Below are positions 1 through 8,081 of a stretch of DNA of 64,000 nt, in pieces (position 1 is the first letter of the stretch; each line of letters opens with the position of its first letter). A model generated the notes under the pieces. That model searched no databases. It was not told the origin of the DNA and saw nothing but the letters and a program-made list of their open reading frames with translations. The stretch covers positions 1 to 64,000 of the forward strand of contig JBKHJN010000004.1 in assembly GCA_046538075.1 (NCBI GenBank), written 5' to 3'. A program made the translations under genes and the position numbers. The DNA is from Desulfobacca_B sp046538075. GTDB taxonomy: Bacteria; Desulfobacterota; Desulfobaccia; Desulfobaccales; Desulfobaccaceae.

Positions 1-615
1 CGGGAGCAGATTTATCAGCCCCTGGGGCTGACCGGCCTGGGGTTTTGCCCCACACGTCGCCCGGGTGGTAGTGACCAGCAGTATGCCGCTACTGAAACCG
101 GACTGATTGACGGGCGTGCGATCCAAGGCGAGGTCCACGATGAAAATGCCTGGGCTGCCGGGGGCATTGCCGGACACGCCGGGTTGTTTGGCCGGGGCTG
201 GGAGATCTTCCGGCTGCTGGCCGTGCTCTATCAGAGCTATCAGGGCCCGGCCGCAGCCCAAATCCCCCTAAATCCCCCTTTAGGAAAGGGGGACTGGAAA
301 AGCCCACCCTGTTTCCCTACCCCCTGGGTGCGCAACTTTCTCACCCCCGAGCCGGGTTCGACCCGGACTCTGGGGTTTGATACCCCAACCTCCGCTCAGG
401 CCAGCGCCGGGCGGTTCTTTTCGCCCACGAGCGTCGGGCATCTGGGCTTTACCGGCACCTCTTTTTGGCTGGACCTGCAACTGGGCCAGATGGTAATATT
501 GCTAACCAACCGGGTGCACCTGGTGCGGGATAATGATAAAATTAAGCAGTTCCGCCCCCTGATCCACGAGGCCGCCTCCCGGGCCTTGGGGTTTACGCAA
601 CCGTTTCGGGATTAA
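1..615 (+). CDS. Beta-lactamase-fold serine hydrolase, C-terminal part (5' end outside window)
   Basis: The frame is open from the first base, so the true start and the catalytic SxxK region lie to the left of the window. The visible 204 residues match the C-terminal half of class C beta-lactamase/esterase-type serine hydrolases: a YAATE stretch, then GEVHDENAWAAGGIAGHAGL, which is the family's usual VHDEN-A-x-GG-x-A-GHAGLF block, and near the end HLGFTGTSFW, which carries the HxGxTG equivalent of the KTG box. Proteins of this type are exported or periplasmic and act on peptidoglycan peptides or esters; the substrate here cannot be told. mpl follows after the inserted FRG gene, so a role in murein turnover fits. 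An insert of about 20 residues near window base 260 is encoded by a palindromic repeat (listed separately). Confidence 0.8.
   Translation, partial: REQIYQPLGLTGLGFCPTRRPGGSDQQYAATETGLIDGRAIQGEVHDENAWAAGGIAGHAGLFGRGWEIFRLLAVLYQSYQGPAAAQIPLNPPLGKGDWKSPPCFPTPWVRNFLTPEPGSTRTLGFDTPTSAQASAGRFFSPTSVGHLGFTGTSFWLDLQLGQMVILLTNRVHLVRDNDKIKQFRPLIHEAASRALGFTQPFRD
261..296. repeat. Palindromic repeat inserted in frame in a coding region
   Basis: Bases 274-281 (CCCCCTTT) and 285-292 (AAAGGGGG) form a perfect 8-bp inverted repeat around a 3-base loop, preceded by a second CCCCCTAAAT unit at 264-273. On the plus strand it encodes IPLNPPLGKGD, and on the minus strand SPPFLKGDLGG. Both peptides are familiar translations of a dispersed palindromic repeat seen in cyanobacterial and deltaproteobacterial genomes. 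It keeps the serine hydrolase frame open. Confidence 0.75.
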
Positions 616-748
616 AACTGGCAACCAGTGGCACAGGTAATAGCAAAGGTATTGGACCAGTTAGTAGCCCAGGCATCTTGCCGGTGCCAAGTGAACAGTC
701 TGGAAGCCTGTTCAACTATTATGAGGCAAAGCAAAGCCTTGCCCTCCT

Positions 749-807
749 CGTTCCTAAGTTGTACTTGGGAACGCCATATTGCTCAAAGCTTACCAAGTAC
801 AACTTGG
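749..807. repeat. Left palindromic repeat flanking the FRG gene
   Basis: Two dyads lie here: an imperfect one around CTAAGTTGTACTTGG (755-769) and a 15-bp near-palindrome CCAAGTACAACTTGG (793-807). Bases 749-794 align without gaps to 1787-1832 on the other side of the FRG gene with 35 of 46 identities by eye, and the 15-mer at 793-807 recurs exactly at 1855-1869. The rest of the 616-839 gap holds no convincing gene. Confidence 0.7.
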
Positions 808-839
808 ACTAGAGAATAAAACCCTAAAGCAAAAAAGCT

Positions 840-1715
840 ATGCAGGCAAAAAAAGTTATCCGAACTGTAGAGGAAGCTATAGCTTCTGTGCATTTCTGTG
901 GCTTTGAAAAAGGTCAGTTAATGTTCCGAGGACAAGTAAATGCGGATTGGGATATTGTTCCATCCCTATTCAGAGAGCTTCCTGACCTACACGATGCAAG
1001 CTTATATGAAGCAGCAACTATCGGCCCTTTATTTTTGCAAATTAAATCTCCTTTTGTTAACAGTTATGATCCAATTGAACAATTAATGACCGCTCAGCAT
1101 TTTAACATTCCTACAAGATTAACTGATTGGACAAACGATATTTTAGTTGGTCTTTTCTTTGCTTGTTACGACTTTGAGAATCGCTATAATGATAAAAATG
1201 GAAGATTAACACTCGCTGAAAAAAGGTTTTTTGAAGTTTTTCCAGTAAACAGTGCAACTCAGCGAATGTATAAATCTCCTTTAGACCCCACTAAAATTGA
1301 AACTTATAAAGCAAGATTACAAATAAATGATATTTATATATTGGAGCCATTAATTAAAAATCCTAGAATGAGAGTTCAAGATGGTTGTTTTATGTTTTTT
1401 CCATTTAAGCTTAATTCAGAGGATACACGTCTATTGACATTGAACAAGTATATTCGCGAACAGCGAAAATTTGTAGACAAACATAACAAAGAATCAGGAA
1501 CAAAATTAACCTACATATTTATTGCTTCAAAAGAAATCGATAAGGCTTACAAGAAATCAATACTGAAAGAGCTTGACTATAAATATGGAATTTCAAAAGA
1601 GTCTTTATTTATTGATTCAAAATACTCAACAGAGACTGAGGACCACTACTTAAAGCTGCGTAAACATGCCGATTATAAAATGAGGCTTTTGCGAAACAGA
1701 GCGAAACTTAGGTAA
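840..1715 (+). CDS. FRG domain-containing protein
   Basis: 291 residues. The FRG domain is visible in order: MFRGQ at 28-32 (the signature F-R-G), DWDIVPSLFR at 37-46, and AQHFNIPTRLTDW at 85-97, which is the family's usual AQHxGxPTRLLDW block. Biochemical function of the family is poorly defined; members are often found in accessory, phage-related or defence loci, so no reaction is assigned. The C-terminal 170 residues are lysine-rich and unrecognised. No good ribosome binding site precedes the ATG. The gene is far more AT-rich than its neighbours, with A/T-ending codons throughout, and is bracketed by diverged copies of one repeat. It separates the serine hydrolase from mpl. All this suggests horizontal acquisition. 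Confidence 0.85.
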   Translation: MQAKKVIRTVEEAIASVHFCGFEKGQLMFRGQVNADWDIVPSLFRELPDLHDASLYEAATIGPLFLQIKSPFVNSYDPIEQLMTAQHFNIPTRLTDWTNDILVGLFFACYDFENRYNDKNGRLTLAEKRFFEVFPVNSATQRMYKSPLDPTKIETYKARLQINDIYILEPLIKNPRMRVQDGCFMFFPFKLNSEDTRLLTLNKYIREQRKFVDKHNKESGTKLTYIFIASKEIDKAYKKSILKELDYKYGISKESLFIDSKYSTETEDHYLKLRKHADYKMRLLRNRAKLR

Positions 1716-1786
1716 TAATTATAGCATCTTATACTAAAATTTATAAGCCAATTAATGGTAATATCAAGGGAATAAGTTATTTGGAG

Positions 1787-1869
1787 CGTTTCCAAGTTAA
1801 ACTTTAGAACGCAATATTGCTTATAGCTTGTCTTGGAAACCTTAGCATGCGTGCCCAAGTACAACTTGG
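1787..1869. repeat. Right palindromic repeat flanking the FRG gene
   Basis: Bases 1787-1832 are about 76% identical by eye to 749-794 in the same orientation. The palindrome CCAAGTACAACTTGG at 1855-1869 is identical to 793-807 but is separated from the first block by about 20 extra bases here. The remainder of the 1716-1928 gap is AT-rich and shows no gene. Confidence 0.7.
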
Positions 1870-1928
1870 CCACGAGGGAAAAAAACAAAGTATTATTGGG
1901 TAACATGGGATATCAGGGTTAAATCAAG

Positions 1929-3344
1929 ATGAGTTCAACATCGCCCCAGCATATTCACCTCCTCGGCATCTGCGGCACCGGCATGGCGGCGCTGGCCGGG
2001 ATTCTCAAGGAGCAGGGCTACCAGGTCAGCGGTTCTGATGAGCATCCCTATCCGCCGATGAGCACCTTTCTGGAAAATCTGCAGATTCCGGTGCGGGCCG
2101 GTTATGGCCCGGAGAATCTCCACCCGCAGCCGGACCTGGCGGTGATCGGCAACGTCATTCGGGCCGAAAATCCCGAGGCCCAGGCGGTGCTGGCCCAGGG
2201 CATCCCCCACCTGTCGATGCCCGCGGCCTTGAACCACTTTCTAGTGCGGGACCGCCAGGCCTTGGTGGTCAGCGGCACCCACGGCAAGACCACTACCGCC
2301 TCGCTGCTGGCCTGGCTGCTGTACGCCGCGGGGCAGGATCCGGGGTTTATGATCGGCGGCATTGTCCAGAATTTTCAGTCCAATTACCGGGTCGGCCAGG
2401 GACCGTTCGTGGTGCTGGAAGGCGATGAATACGATACCGCCTTTTTCGATAAGCGGCCCAAATTTTTATTGTTCCAGCCGCGGTTGGCCATTCTTACCTC
2501 CATCGAATTCGATCACGCTGATATTTATGATGATCTGGAGCAGGTGACCAAGGCTTTTCAAACCTTGGTAACCCAGATGCCTACGGCCAGTGAGTTGGTG
2601 GCCTGGGGCGATGCTCCGCTGGTCCGGTCGGTGAGTTCCTTAAGCCCGGTCCCGGTCTGGTTCTATGGCCTGGATTCCCAGGCCGTCTGGCAGGCAAGGG
2701 ATTTGCAGCCCCGGGGGGTAGGGATGGGGTTCAGCGTCTATCGCGGCGGGAAATTTTGGGAGAGCTTCTATGCGCCGCTCGCAGGCCGCCATAATGTTCT
2801 CAATGTGCTGGCGGTCTTGGCCAGTCTGAGCTTGCTAGGGATCGACCGCCAGATTCTCAAAGCGGCCCTGCCGGAGTTTGCCGGGGTCAAACGCCGCCTG
2901 GAAGTGGTTGGCGAGTTTGGTGGCATTACCGTGGTGGATGATTTTGCCCATCATCCCACCGCGGTGGCCGAGACCCTGAGGGCCGCGCAAGGCCGGTTTC
3001 CGGGCCGGCGGCTGCTAATCGCCTTTGAACCCCGGACCAACACCAGCCGCCGCAAAATTTTTCAGCAGGATTATGTCCGGGCCTTCAAGGAAGCCGATAT
3101 GGTGCTGGTCCGGGAACCCCCGGACCTGTGGAAAGTGCCTGAAGACGACCAGTTTTCCTCGGCTCAGCTGGCCGCGGATCTGGAAGCCCAGGGGCAGCGG
3201 GCCCGCTATTTTCCGGAGACTGACAGCTTGCTGGAAGGGCTGCTAGAGGAGGCCGCGTCCGGGGATGTCATCCTGGTGATGTCCAACGGCAGCTTTGATA
3301 ATCTGATCCCCCGCCTGATCCAATCTTTAACCAGGGAAGAATGA
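1929..3344 (+). CDS. mpl: UDP-N-acetylmuramate:L-alanyl-gamma-D-glutamyl-meso-diaminopimelate ligase
   Basis: 471 residues, Mur ligase superfamily. Mpl attaches the recycled tripeptide L-Ala-gamma-D-Glu-meso-DAP to UDP-MurNAc in the cytoplasm, using ATP. Seen: the N-terminal nucleotide fold with HLLGICGTGMAALAG at 10-24 (the IxGxxGxGM type that separates MurC/Mpl from MurD-F), the ATP loop GTHGKTTT at 116-123, an EGDEYDTAFF block as in Mpl, and the C-terminal domain with VDDFAHHPTAV and FEPRTNTS. DEYDTAFFDKRPKF is typical of Mpl rather than MurC. It probably once stood directly behind the serine hydrolase; the FRG island now lies between. It is convergent with the next gene, 11 bp away. Confidence 0.93.
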   Translation: MSSTSPQHIHLLGICGTGMAALAGILKEQGYQVSGSDEHPYPPMSTFLENLQIPVRAGYGPENLHPQPDLAVIGNVIRAENPEAQAVLAQGIPHLSMPAALNHFLVRDRQALVVSGTHGKTTTASLLAWLLYAAGQDPGFMIGGIVQNFQSNYRVGQGPFVVLEGDEYDTAFFDKRPKFLLFQPRLAILTSIEFDHADIYDDLEQVTKAFQTLVTQMPTASELVAWGDAPLVRSVSSLSPVPVWFYGLDSQAVWQARDLQPRGVGMGFSVYRGGKFWESFYAPLAGRHNVLNVLAVLASLSLLGIDRQILKAALPEFAGVKRRLEVVGEFGGITVVDDFAHHPTAVAETLRAAQGRFPGRRLLIAFEPRTNTSRRKIFQQDYVRAFKEADMVLVREPPDLWKVPEDDQFSSAQLAADLEAQGQRARYFPETDSLLEGLLEEAASGDVILVMSNGSFDNLIPRLIQSLTREE

Positions 3345-3355
3345 CTTATCCGAAC

Positions 3356-4342
3356 TCAGCGGACCAACAATTCCTGAAAGGCTTGCCGGGGCTGGCGCCG
3401 GGTCATAACCACCTCCCGGCCATGCGGTCCCTCGACAATCACCGGAATTGCCGTCTCTTCCGGGGCATCGCTGTAGCTGGCGCAGATAGCCGCAGCCTCA
3501 AGCACCGGGGCCTCCGAATTAGCATTAGGAATTAAGGCCAAGGGGCCAGGGAAATTGTGAACCCGCAGGCAAAGGTCAGTGGCCTGGCTAAGGACGGCGA
3601 TAGCCTCATTGTCGCGCTGATTGCGGCCGACGATGAGCTTGTCAGCGGCATTTAACCGAAAATGGCGCCCCCACTTGAGAAGCTCCAGAGCGCGGCGGCT
3701 GATCTCGGGTTGGTGCTGAAGCAGATCCCGAAGTCGGGATGCAAAGCCGGCGTTGGTCAACAGGCAGCCGCCGGCCGGGGTAGGGTAGTTAGTGATGCCA
3801 TATTGGGCGGCCAGGGCCATCTGCCGTTTGCGGCCGCGGCCGCTGAGATTCAGCAGCTGGTCCCGGTCGACCAGACCCTCTAATTCCGGCCGGGTCGGTT
3901 TTAGCAGCCGGGCGCTTAAGGGGCGCAGCAGCACCTCCGGGTAGCCCGACTCCCGGGCAATCAGATTGAGGGCTCCCTTATGCTGGCTGAAGGGCCGCTG
4001 TCCCACTACCTCCCCGGTAAATAGGAAATCAAAAACTTCTCTGGTCATAATCTTTCCGGCTTCACGCAGCATCAGGATATGGCAGTCAATGCAGGGGTTG
4101 AGTTCCCGCCCAAAGCCATGGGGCGGCTGGCGCAACAAGGGAAGAAACTTTTCGGTCAGGTCCTCGACCTTAAGCGGCAGGTCGAGCTGGGCCGCCGACT
4201 CCAAGGCCCGCTCCGCCCCGAAGAAAGGGGTAGTCCAGACCAGGCCGGTAACCGCGATCCCCTGGTGACGCAGCAGGGCTACGGCCAACATGCTGTCCAG
4301 ACCGCCGGAAAACAGTCCGAGGGCTGTGGGGCGTTTTTTCAA
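3356..4342 (-). CDS. PP-loop ATPase, MnmA/ThiI-like tRNA-thiolation family
   Basis: 328 residues. The ATP-pyrophosphatase loop SGGLDS is at 12-17. Two cysteine sites follow: NPCIDCH (C84, C87) and PAGGCLLT (C193), with TGEVVGQRP at 109-117 between them. This arrangement resembles the COG0482-type proteins annotated as tRNA 2-thiouridylase-like or ThiI-like, in which ATP adenylates a tRNA base and a cysteine passes on sulfur. The C-terminal 120 residues form a separate domain with no catalytic motif I recognise. True MnmA has a different length and Cys spacing, so this is a relative and the exact target base is unknown. It is monocistronic and convergent with mpl. Confidence 0.7.
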   Translation of the reverse strand: MKKRPTALGLFSGGLDSMLAVALLRHQGIAVTGLVWTTPFFGAERALESAAQLDLPLKVEDLTEKFLPLLRQPPHGFGRELNPCIDCHILMLREAGKIMTREVFDFLFTGEVVGQRPFSQHKGALNLIARESGYPEVLLRPLSARLLKPTRPELEGLVDRDQLLNLSGRGRKRQMALAAQYGITNYPTPAGGCLLTNAGFASRLRDLLQHQPEISRRALELLKWGRHFRLNAADKLIVGRNQRDNEAIAVLSQATDLCLRVHNFPGPLALIPNANSEAPVLEAAAICASYSDAPEETAIPVIVEGPHGREVVMTRRQPRQAFQELLVR

Positions 4343-4523
4343 TATGATTTACTCTCCGGGATCTAATTTATGTTTTATTGTGGTCCTCTGTTTGAGACAG
4401 CAATGGTATTGCCGCAGAAAATTGACACCTGCACTGGCCAAAAAGCATTTTCCATAACCGGTAAATTATAATATAATATATTTGTTAGATAAATCGAAGG
4501 TTAGGGTGGGGGGATAAGTCGGT

Positions 4524-5999
4524 ATGACGGTCAGCGATGGAGAAGACTGTCTGAACTCCAGAATACACATTGAGAATCTAATAGAGATTGGGATCGCCCT
4601 CAGCAGTGAAACCGATCTTACCCGGCTGTTAGAAAAAATTGTCTCCGAACTGCGCCGCTGGACCCAAGCGGATGGAGGCAGTCTTTACCTGCGGGAGGAA
4701 GATGCGCTCTGCTTTGCAGTGGCCCAGAATGATACTCTGGCCCGCCTCCGGGGCTGCGATTGCCAGCTTTTCAAGCCCTATCAGATCCCCATCAATGAAG
4801 GGAGCATTGCCGGTTATGCCGCTCTTACCGGCACTATTCTAAATATTCCCGATGTCCGTCAACTGCCGCCGGAATTCCCCTATCACTTTGATGCCTCGTT
4901 TGACGCCCGCTTTGATTATCAGACCTGCTCTCTTCTGGTCGTGCCCCTCAAGGATCATCTGGGAGAGGTGCTGGGGGTGCTGGAACTGATCAATGCCTTG
5001 AATGACCAGGGCGAGGTGATTCCCTTTGATCCCCGCTATGATGACATTGTCCGCTCTCTGGCTTCCCAGGCGGCGGTGGCCATTAACAACGCCCGTCTTA
5101 TCCAAACTATCAAGGGTCTGTTTGAAGCATTGATGATCTATTCGGTTTCGGCCATCGATGCCCGCAGCCCCCATACGGCCGGGCATTCCCGGCGGGTGGC
5201 GGCCTATTCCCTGGCGCTGGCCCAGGCTATCAACGAGGCCTCGCACGGCCCCTTTGCCGAGGTGAATTTCAGCGAGCCGGAATTGGAGGAGTTGCGGTTC
5301 AGTGCCTGGCTGCACGATATTGGCAAAATCGGCGTTCGGGATTGTGTCCTCGATAAAAACCAGAAGCTGGCCCTCGAGGCCATGGCTGCAATCCGCTGGC
5401 GGTTTCATCTGGCCCAGTTTCAGGCCCCGACCCCGGTGCAGCAACAATTATTGGAAAGCGATTATGATTTCCTCGAACAGCTCAATCAACTGAACTTTCT
5501 ACCCGGCGAGGCCCCGGAGCGATTGCATGGCATTGCCCAGCAGACTGTCAGCCTGCCTTCAGGGGAAAGCCATCCGTTGCTTACTGAAACTGAACTTTCC
5601 AATTTTTTAATTTTGCGAGGGAATCTTACGAATCGGGAATATGCCGAGATCCAAAGCCATGTGCTTCACACTATCAATATTTTACAGAAGATCCCTTTTA
5701 GTAAACATCTGGCCCAGGTGCCCCGTTATGCTGCGGCCCATCATGAGCGCTTGGATGGCTCCGGTTATCCCTACCACCTGACTGCTTCGGATCTTCCTTT
5801 ACAGGCCCGGATTCTGGCGGTGACCGATGTCTTTGATGCCTTGACGGCCACCGACCGGCCTTATCGGGCTGCCTGTCCGATGGATCAGGCCTGTCAGATT
5901 CTGCGAGCTGAGGCCCAAAAAGGAGCCCTGGATCGAGACCTGGTCGATCTTTTCATTTCGGATAAAATCTATCAGAAAATTTCGGATAAGGATTGTTAA
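4524..5999 (+). CDS. GAF domain/HD-GYP domain signalling phosphohydrolase
   Basis: 491 residues with no membrane segment. A GAF sensor domain occupies about 20-190 and an HD-GYP domain about 205-470. Catalytic signatures are intact: H221 (TAGHSRR), HDIGK at 264-268 and HHERLDGSGYP at 406-416, followed by ARILAVTDVFDALTATDRPYR. HD-GYP enzymes hydrolyse cyclic di-GMP or related dinucleotides, so this is probably a soluble second-messenger phosphodiesterase whose activity is set by a ligand of the GAF domain. The segment between HD and GYP, about 140 residues, is roughly twice the usual length and contains a glutamine- and leucine-rich region at 280-350. The AT-rich upstream region (4343-4523) probably holds the promoter. 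Confidence 0.88.
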   Translation: MTVSDGEDCLNSRIHIENLIEIGIALSSETDLTRLLEKIVSELRRWTQADGGSLYLREEDALCFAVAQNDTLARLRGCDCQLFKPYQIPINEGSIAGYAALTGTILNIPDVRQLPPEFPYHFDASFDARFDYQTCSLLVVPLKDHLGEVLGVLELINALNDQGEVIPFDPRYDDIVRSLASQAAVAINNARLIQTIKGLFEALMIYSVSAIDARSPHTAGHSRRVAAYSLALAQAINEASHGPFAEVNFSEPELEELRFSAWLHDIGKIGVRDCVLDKNQKLALEAMAAIRWRFHLAQFQAPTPVQQQLLESDYDFLEQLNQLNFLPGEAPERLHGIAQQTVSLPSGESHPLLTETELSNFLILRGNLTNREYAEIQSHVLHTINILQKIPFSKHLAQVPRYAAAHHERLDGSGYPYHLTASDLPLQARILAVTDVFDALTATDRPYRAACPMDQACQILRAEAQKGALDRDLVDLFISDKIYQKISDKDC

Positions 6000-6024
6000 A
6001 TCGGTAAAATGCCTGCTACGGCCG

Positions 6025-6855
6025 TCAATCTCTGATCGGCGGCTCCAGATTCATACTGCCGGTTTGATAGCCCTTTAGATCCAGGGTGAGATATCGCCAG
6101 CCCAGGTCGTTGATCAGTTTTTTCAAAGGAGCCAGCAGCTCTGCGGCCAGCAGCCGGGGCCAGTGCGGGGGTGACATTTCCAGCCGGACCAGGGAGCCGT
6201 GGACCCGCACCCGTACCGGGGCCAGACCCTGCTTGAGTAGAAATTCCTCAACAGAAGCCACTTTTGCCAGATCGGGGCGAGTCAGGCGGGTGTGAGGCGG
6301 AAAGCGGGTGGCCAGGCAGCTCTGGGCCGGCTTATCCCATCCCGGCAAGCCCAGTTTCCGGCTCAAGCTCCGGATTTCGGCTTTGGTAAGACCCACTTCC
6401 TGCAGAGGGCTTCTGACCCCCAGTTCCCGGGCGGCCTGGTGACCGGGGCGGTAGTCTTGCAGGTCGTCGTAGTTGGCGCCGTCGCACAGCACCTCGCCGC
6501 CCCATTCCGCCAGTACCTTTAACCCCCGTTGATAGATCGCCTTCTTACAGGCATAACAGCGGCGCGGGGTATTATGATGAAAATCAGGAAGGACCAAGGG
6601 ATCGAATTCCTGCTCAAAGAGAGTAACTCCCAGGGTACGGGCCAGTTGCCAAGCCTCGTCCCGTTCTTGAGGCAGATTATGGGGGCCATGAAGGGTCAGG
6701 GCCGCCAGCCCCTCGCCCATAATCTCATGCGCCACTTGCAGCAGCAGACTGGAGTCGACCCCGCCGGAGAACAGGACCAGCCCCCGGCGCCAGGTGCAAA
6801 GCAAAGTGCGGAGTTGAATCAGCCGGCCGGCTAGTTCGGAGTTAGGATGGTTCAT
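6025..6855 (-). CDS. larE: LarE-type ATP-dependent sacrificial sulfur transferase
   Basis: 276 residues, PP-loop family. SGGVDS is at 30-35. C180, in the motif AQSCLATRF, corresponds to the cysteine that LarE of Lactobacillus gives up as sulfur donor when making the nickel-pincer cofactor of lactate racemase. A further CxxC (C100, C103) lies in RRCYACKKAIY. No larB or larC is present in the window. The start codon overlaps the stop of the upstream DUF39 gene, so the two are translationally coupled. That pairing suggests this LarE may deliver sulfur in a process linked to homocysteine formation rather than, or besides, nickel-pincer synthesis. The family call is firm; the role is inferred. Confidence 0.85.
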   Translation of the reverse strand: MNHPNSELAGRLIQLRTLLCTWRRGLVLFSGGVDSSLLLQVAHEIMGEGLAALTLHGPHNLPQERDEAWQLARTLGVTLFEQEFDPLVLPDFHHNTPRRCYACKKAIYQRGLKVLAEWGGEVLCDGANYDDLQDYRPGHQAARELGVRSPLQEVGLTKAEIRSLSRKLGLPGWDKPAQSCLATRFPPHTRLTRPDLAKVASVEEFLLKQGLAPVRVRVHGSLVRLEMSPPHWPRLLAAELLAPLKKLINDLGWRYLTLDLKGYQTGSMNLEPPIRD

Positions 6856-8024
6856 CAGGACGAGGGCAGCAACTCAACCGGTTCGCCCAACTGAAAGTTT
6901 CCGGCCGTAATCCATTCTTTCAGGGTTAGGGCAATCTCCCGGGCCCGGACCAGACTTGATAAAGGCACGGTCTGGACTTCCTGGCCAGCCACTGTGATAG
7001 TTCCACTTTTTAGTTGGGCGTAGCTTACCTGAGCCAGAATGCGGCTCTTACCCTGGGGATAATCCTCGCCATAATCGATCACCGGAGCAAAGATTTCTTC
7101 GTCAGATACCGCGCAATAATGGGCAATTTCCTCATTCAACAGGGGGATTGGCACTCCTAAACCCACCGATAGAGAACAGCCATAACCCAGGATACTCACC
7201 CCCACCAAGTAGCGGGGAGTCATCTGCTTTAAATCGCCGATGACCATCAGGGTGCCAGCCGGGCCCAAGGGGACACCGTTTTCTCCCCGGGACACAGTCG
7301 GATTATGCTGGGTGCCGGGCCAACAGATATAGCCCACCCCTCCTCCTAAAAAGATGCGGGTACCAATACCAATGCCGCGATAAAAGGGGTCGTTGAGCAG
7401 GGGGCTGAGTTGTCCGGCCGTGCAGTAGTTAGCATTGCCGGCCCGGGGTCGCAAAGGCCCCATATAGGTGTAAATGATCCGATTGGAGAGATTGATGGCG
7501 CAATTGTAGTTCTGGTAGGCATTGCGGGGGTTACAAAGAACAGCATTGACGGTCTGGGCCAGAGTCAACTCCCGCTCCATCCTCCTATTAGGATAGCAAT
7601 CGGTGCCGTAGCCTTCCGCCACCAGATGCACCCCTTTGCCGGATACCAGGTCCTGGATAACGTGGCCGCCGCCGTATTTGAATTCCCCTGGATAGACCTT
7701 GTTGAGCGGATCATCCAGGGCCGGCTCGGTAGCTCCCAAAAAGATATCCACCGCGGCCAGCCCGCCATAGGCCGAGACTCCGTTGAGCCAGACTTTGGAG
7801 GCCCGGATAGTGGGCGTGCTCTGGCCGAAATTGATGAACACCCCGGAGGAACACATGGGGGAAAAGGTCCCGGTGGTAACTACATCCACGGTGCGGGCCG
7901 CCTTGACTTCACCTTTTTCTCGCACCAGATCAATAATCTCATCGGCGGTGACTACTACGGCTTGACCTTTTTTGATTTTCTCGTTAATCTCCTGGTAGGT
8001 TTTATTTACCTGGTGGTTTGCCAT
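6855..8024 (-). CDS. DUF39 homocysteine biosynthesis protein
   Basis: 389 residues. The protein opens with NKTYQEINEKIKKGQAVVVT and continues with TTGTFSPMCSSGVFINFG, GATEP, EFKYGGGHVIQDLVSGK and GGGVGYICWPGTQHNP, all typical of the DUF39 family. In methanogens (MA1821 type) members of this family, working with a ferredoxin-like partner, convert aspartate semialdehyde and sulfide to homocysteine without activated homoserine. This copy ends after the DUF39 domain and lacks the C-terminal CBS pair found in longer homologues. The ferredoxin/NIL partner gene is not in the window. It is the first gene of a two-gene operon with larE (one-base overlap). Confidence 0.85.
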   Translation of the reverse strand: MANHQVNKTYQEINEKIKKGQAVVVTADEIIDLVREKGEVKAARTVDVVTTGTFSPMCSSGVFINFGQSTPTIRASKVWLNGVSAYGGLAAVDIFLGATEPALDDPLNKVYPGEFKYGGGHVIQDLVSGKGVHLVAEGYGTDCYPNRRMERELTLAQTVNAVLCNPRNAYQNYNCAINLSNRIIYTYMGPLRPRAGNANYCTAGQLSPLLNDPFYRGIGIGTRIFLGGGVGYICWPGTQHNPTVSRGENGVPLGPAGTLMVIGDLKQMTPRYLVGVSILGYGCSLSVGLGVPIPLLNEEIAHYCAVSDEEIFAPVIDYGEDYPQGKSRILAQVSYAQLKSGTITVAGQEVQTVPLSSLVRAREIALTLKEWITAGNFQLGEPVELLPSS

Positions 8025-8081
8025 AAATTATCCTTAAAGTGCAAAAGTCTAACTCGTTCAGATTGATTTAGGATAAGGAAT

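Noticed and set aside
628..819. 63-codon open frame after the serine hydrolase
   Set aside because: It is made of the palindromic repeat, with no coding pattern and no ribosome binding site.
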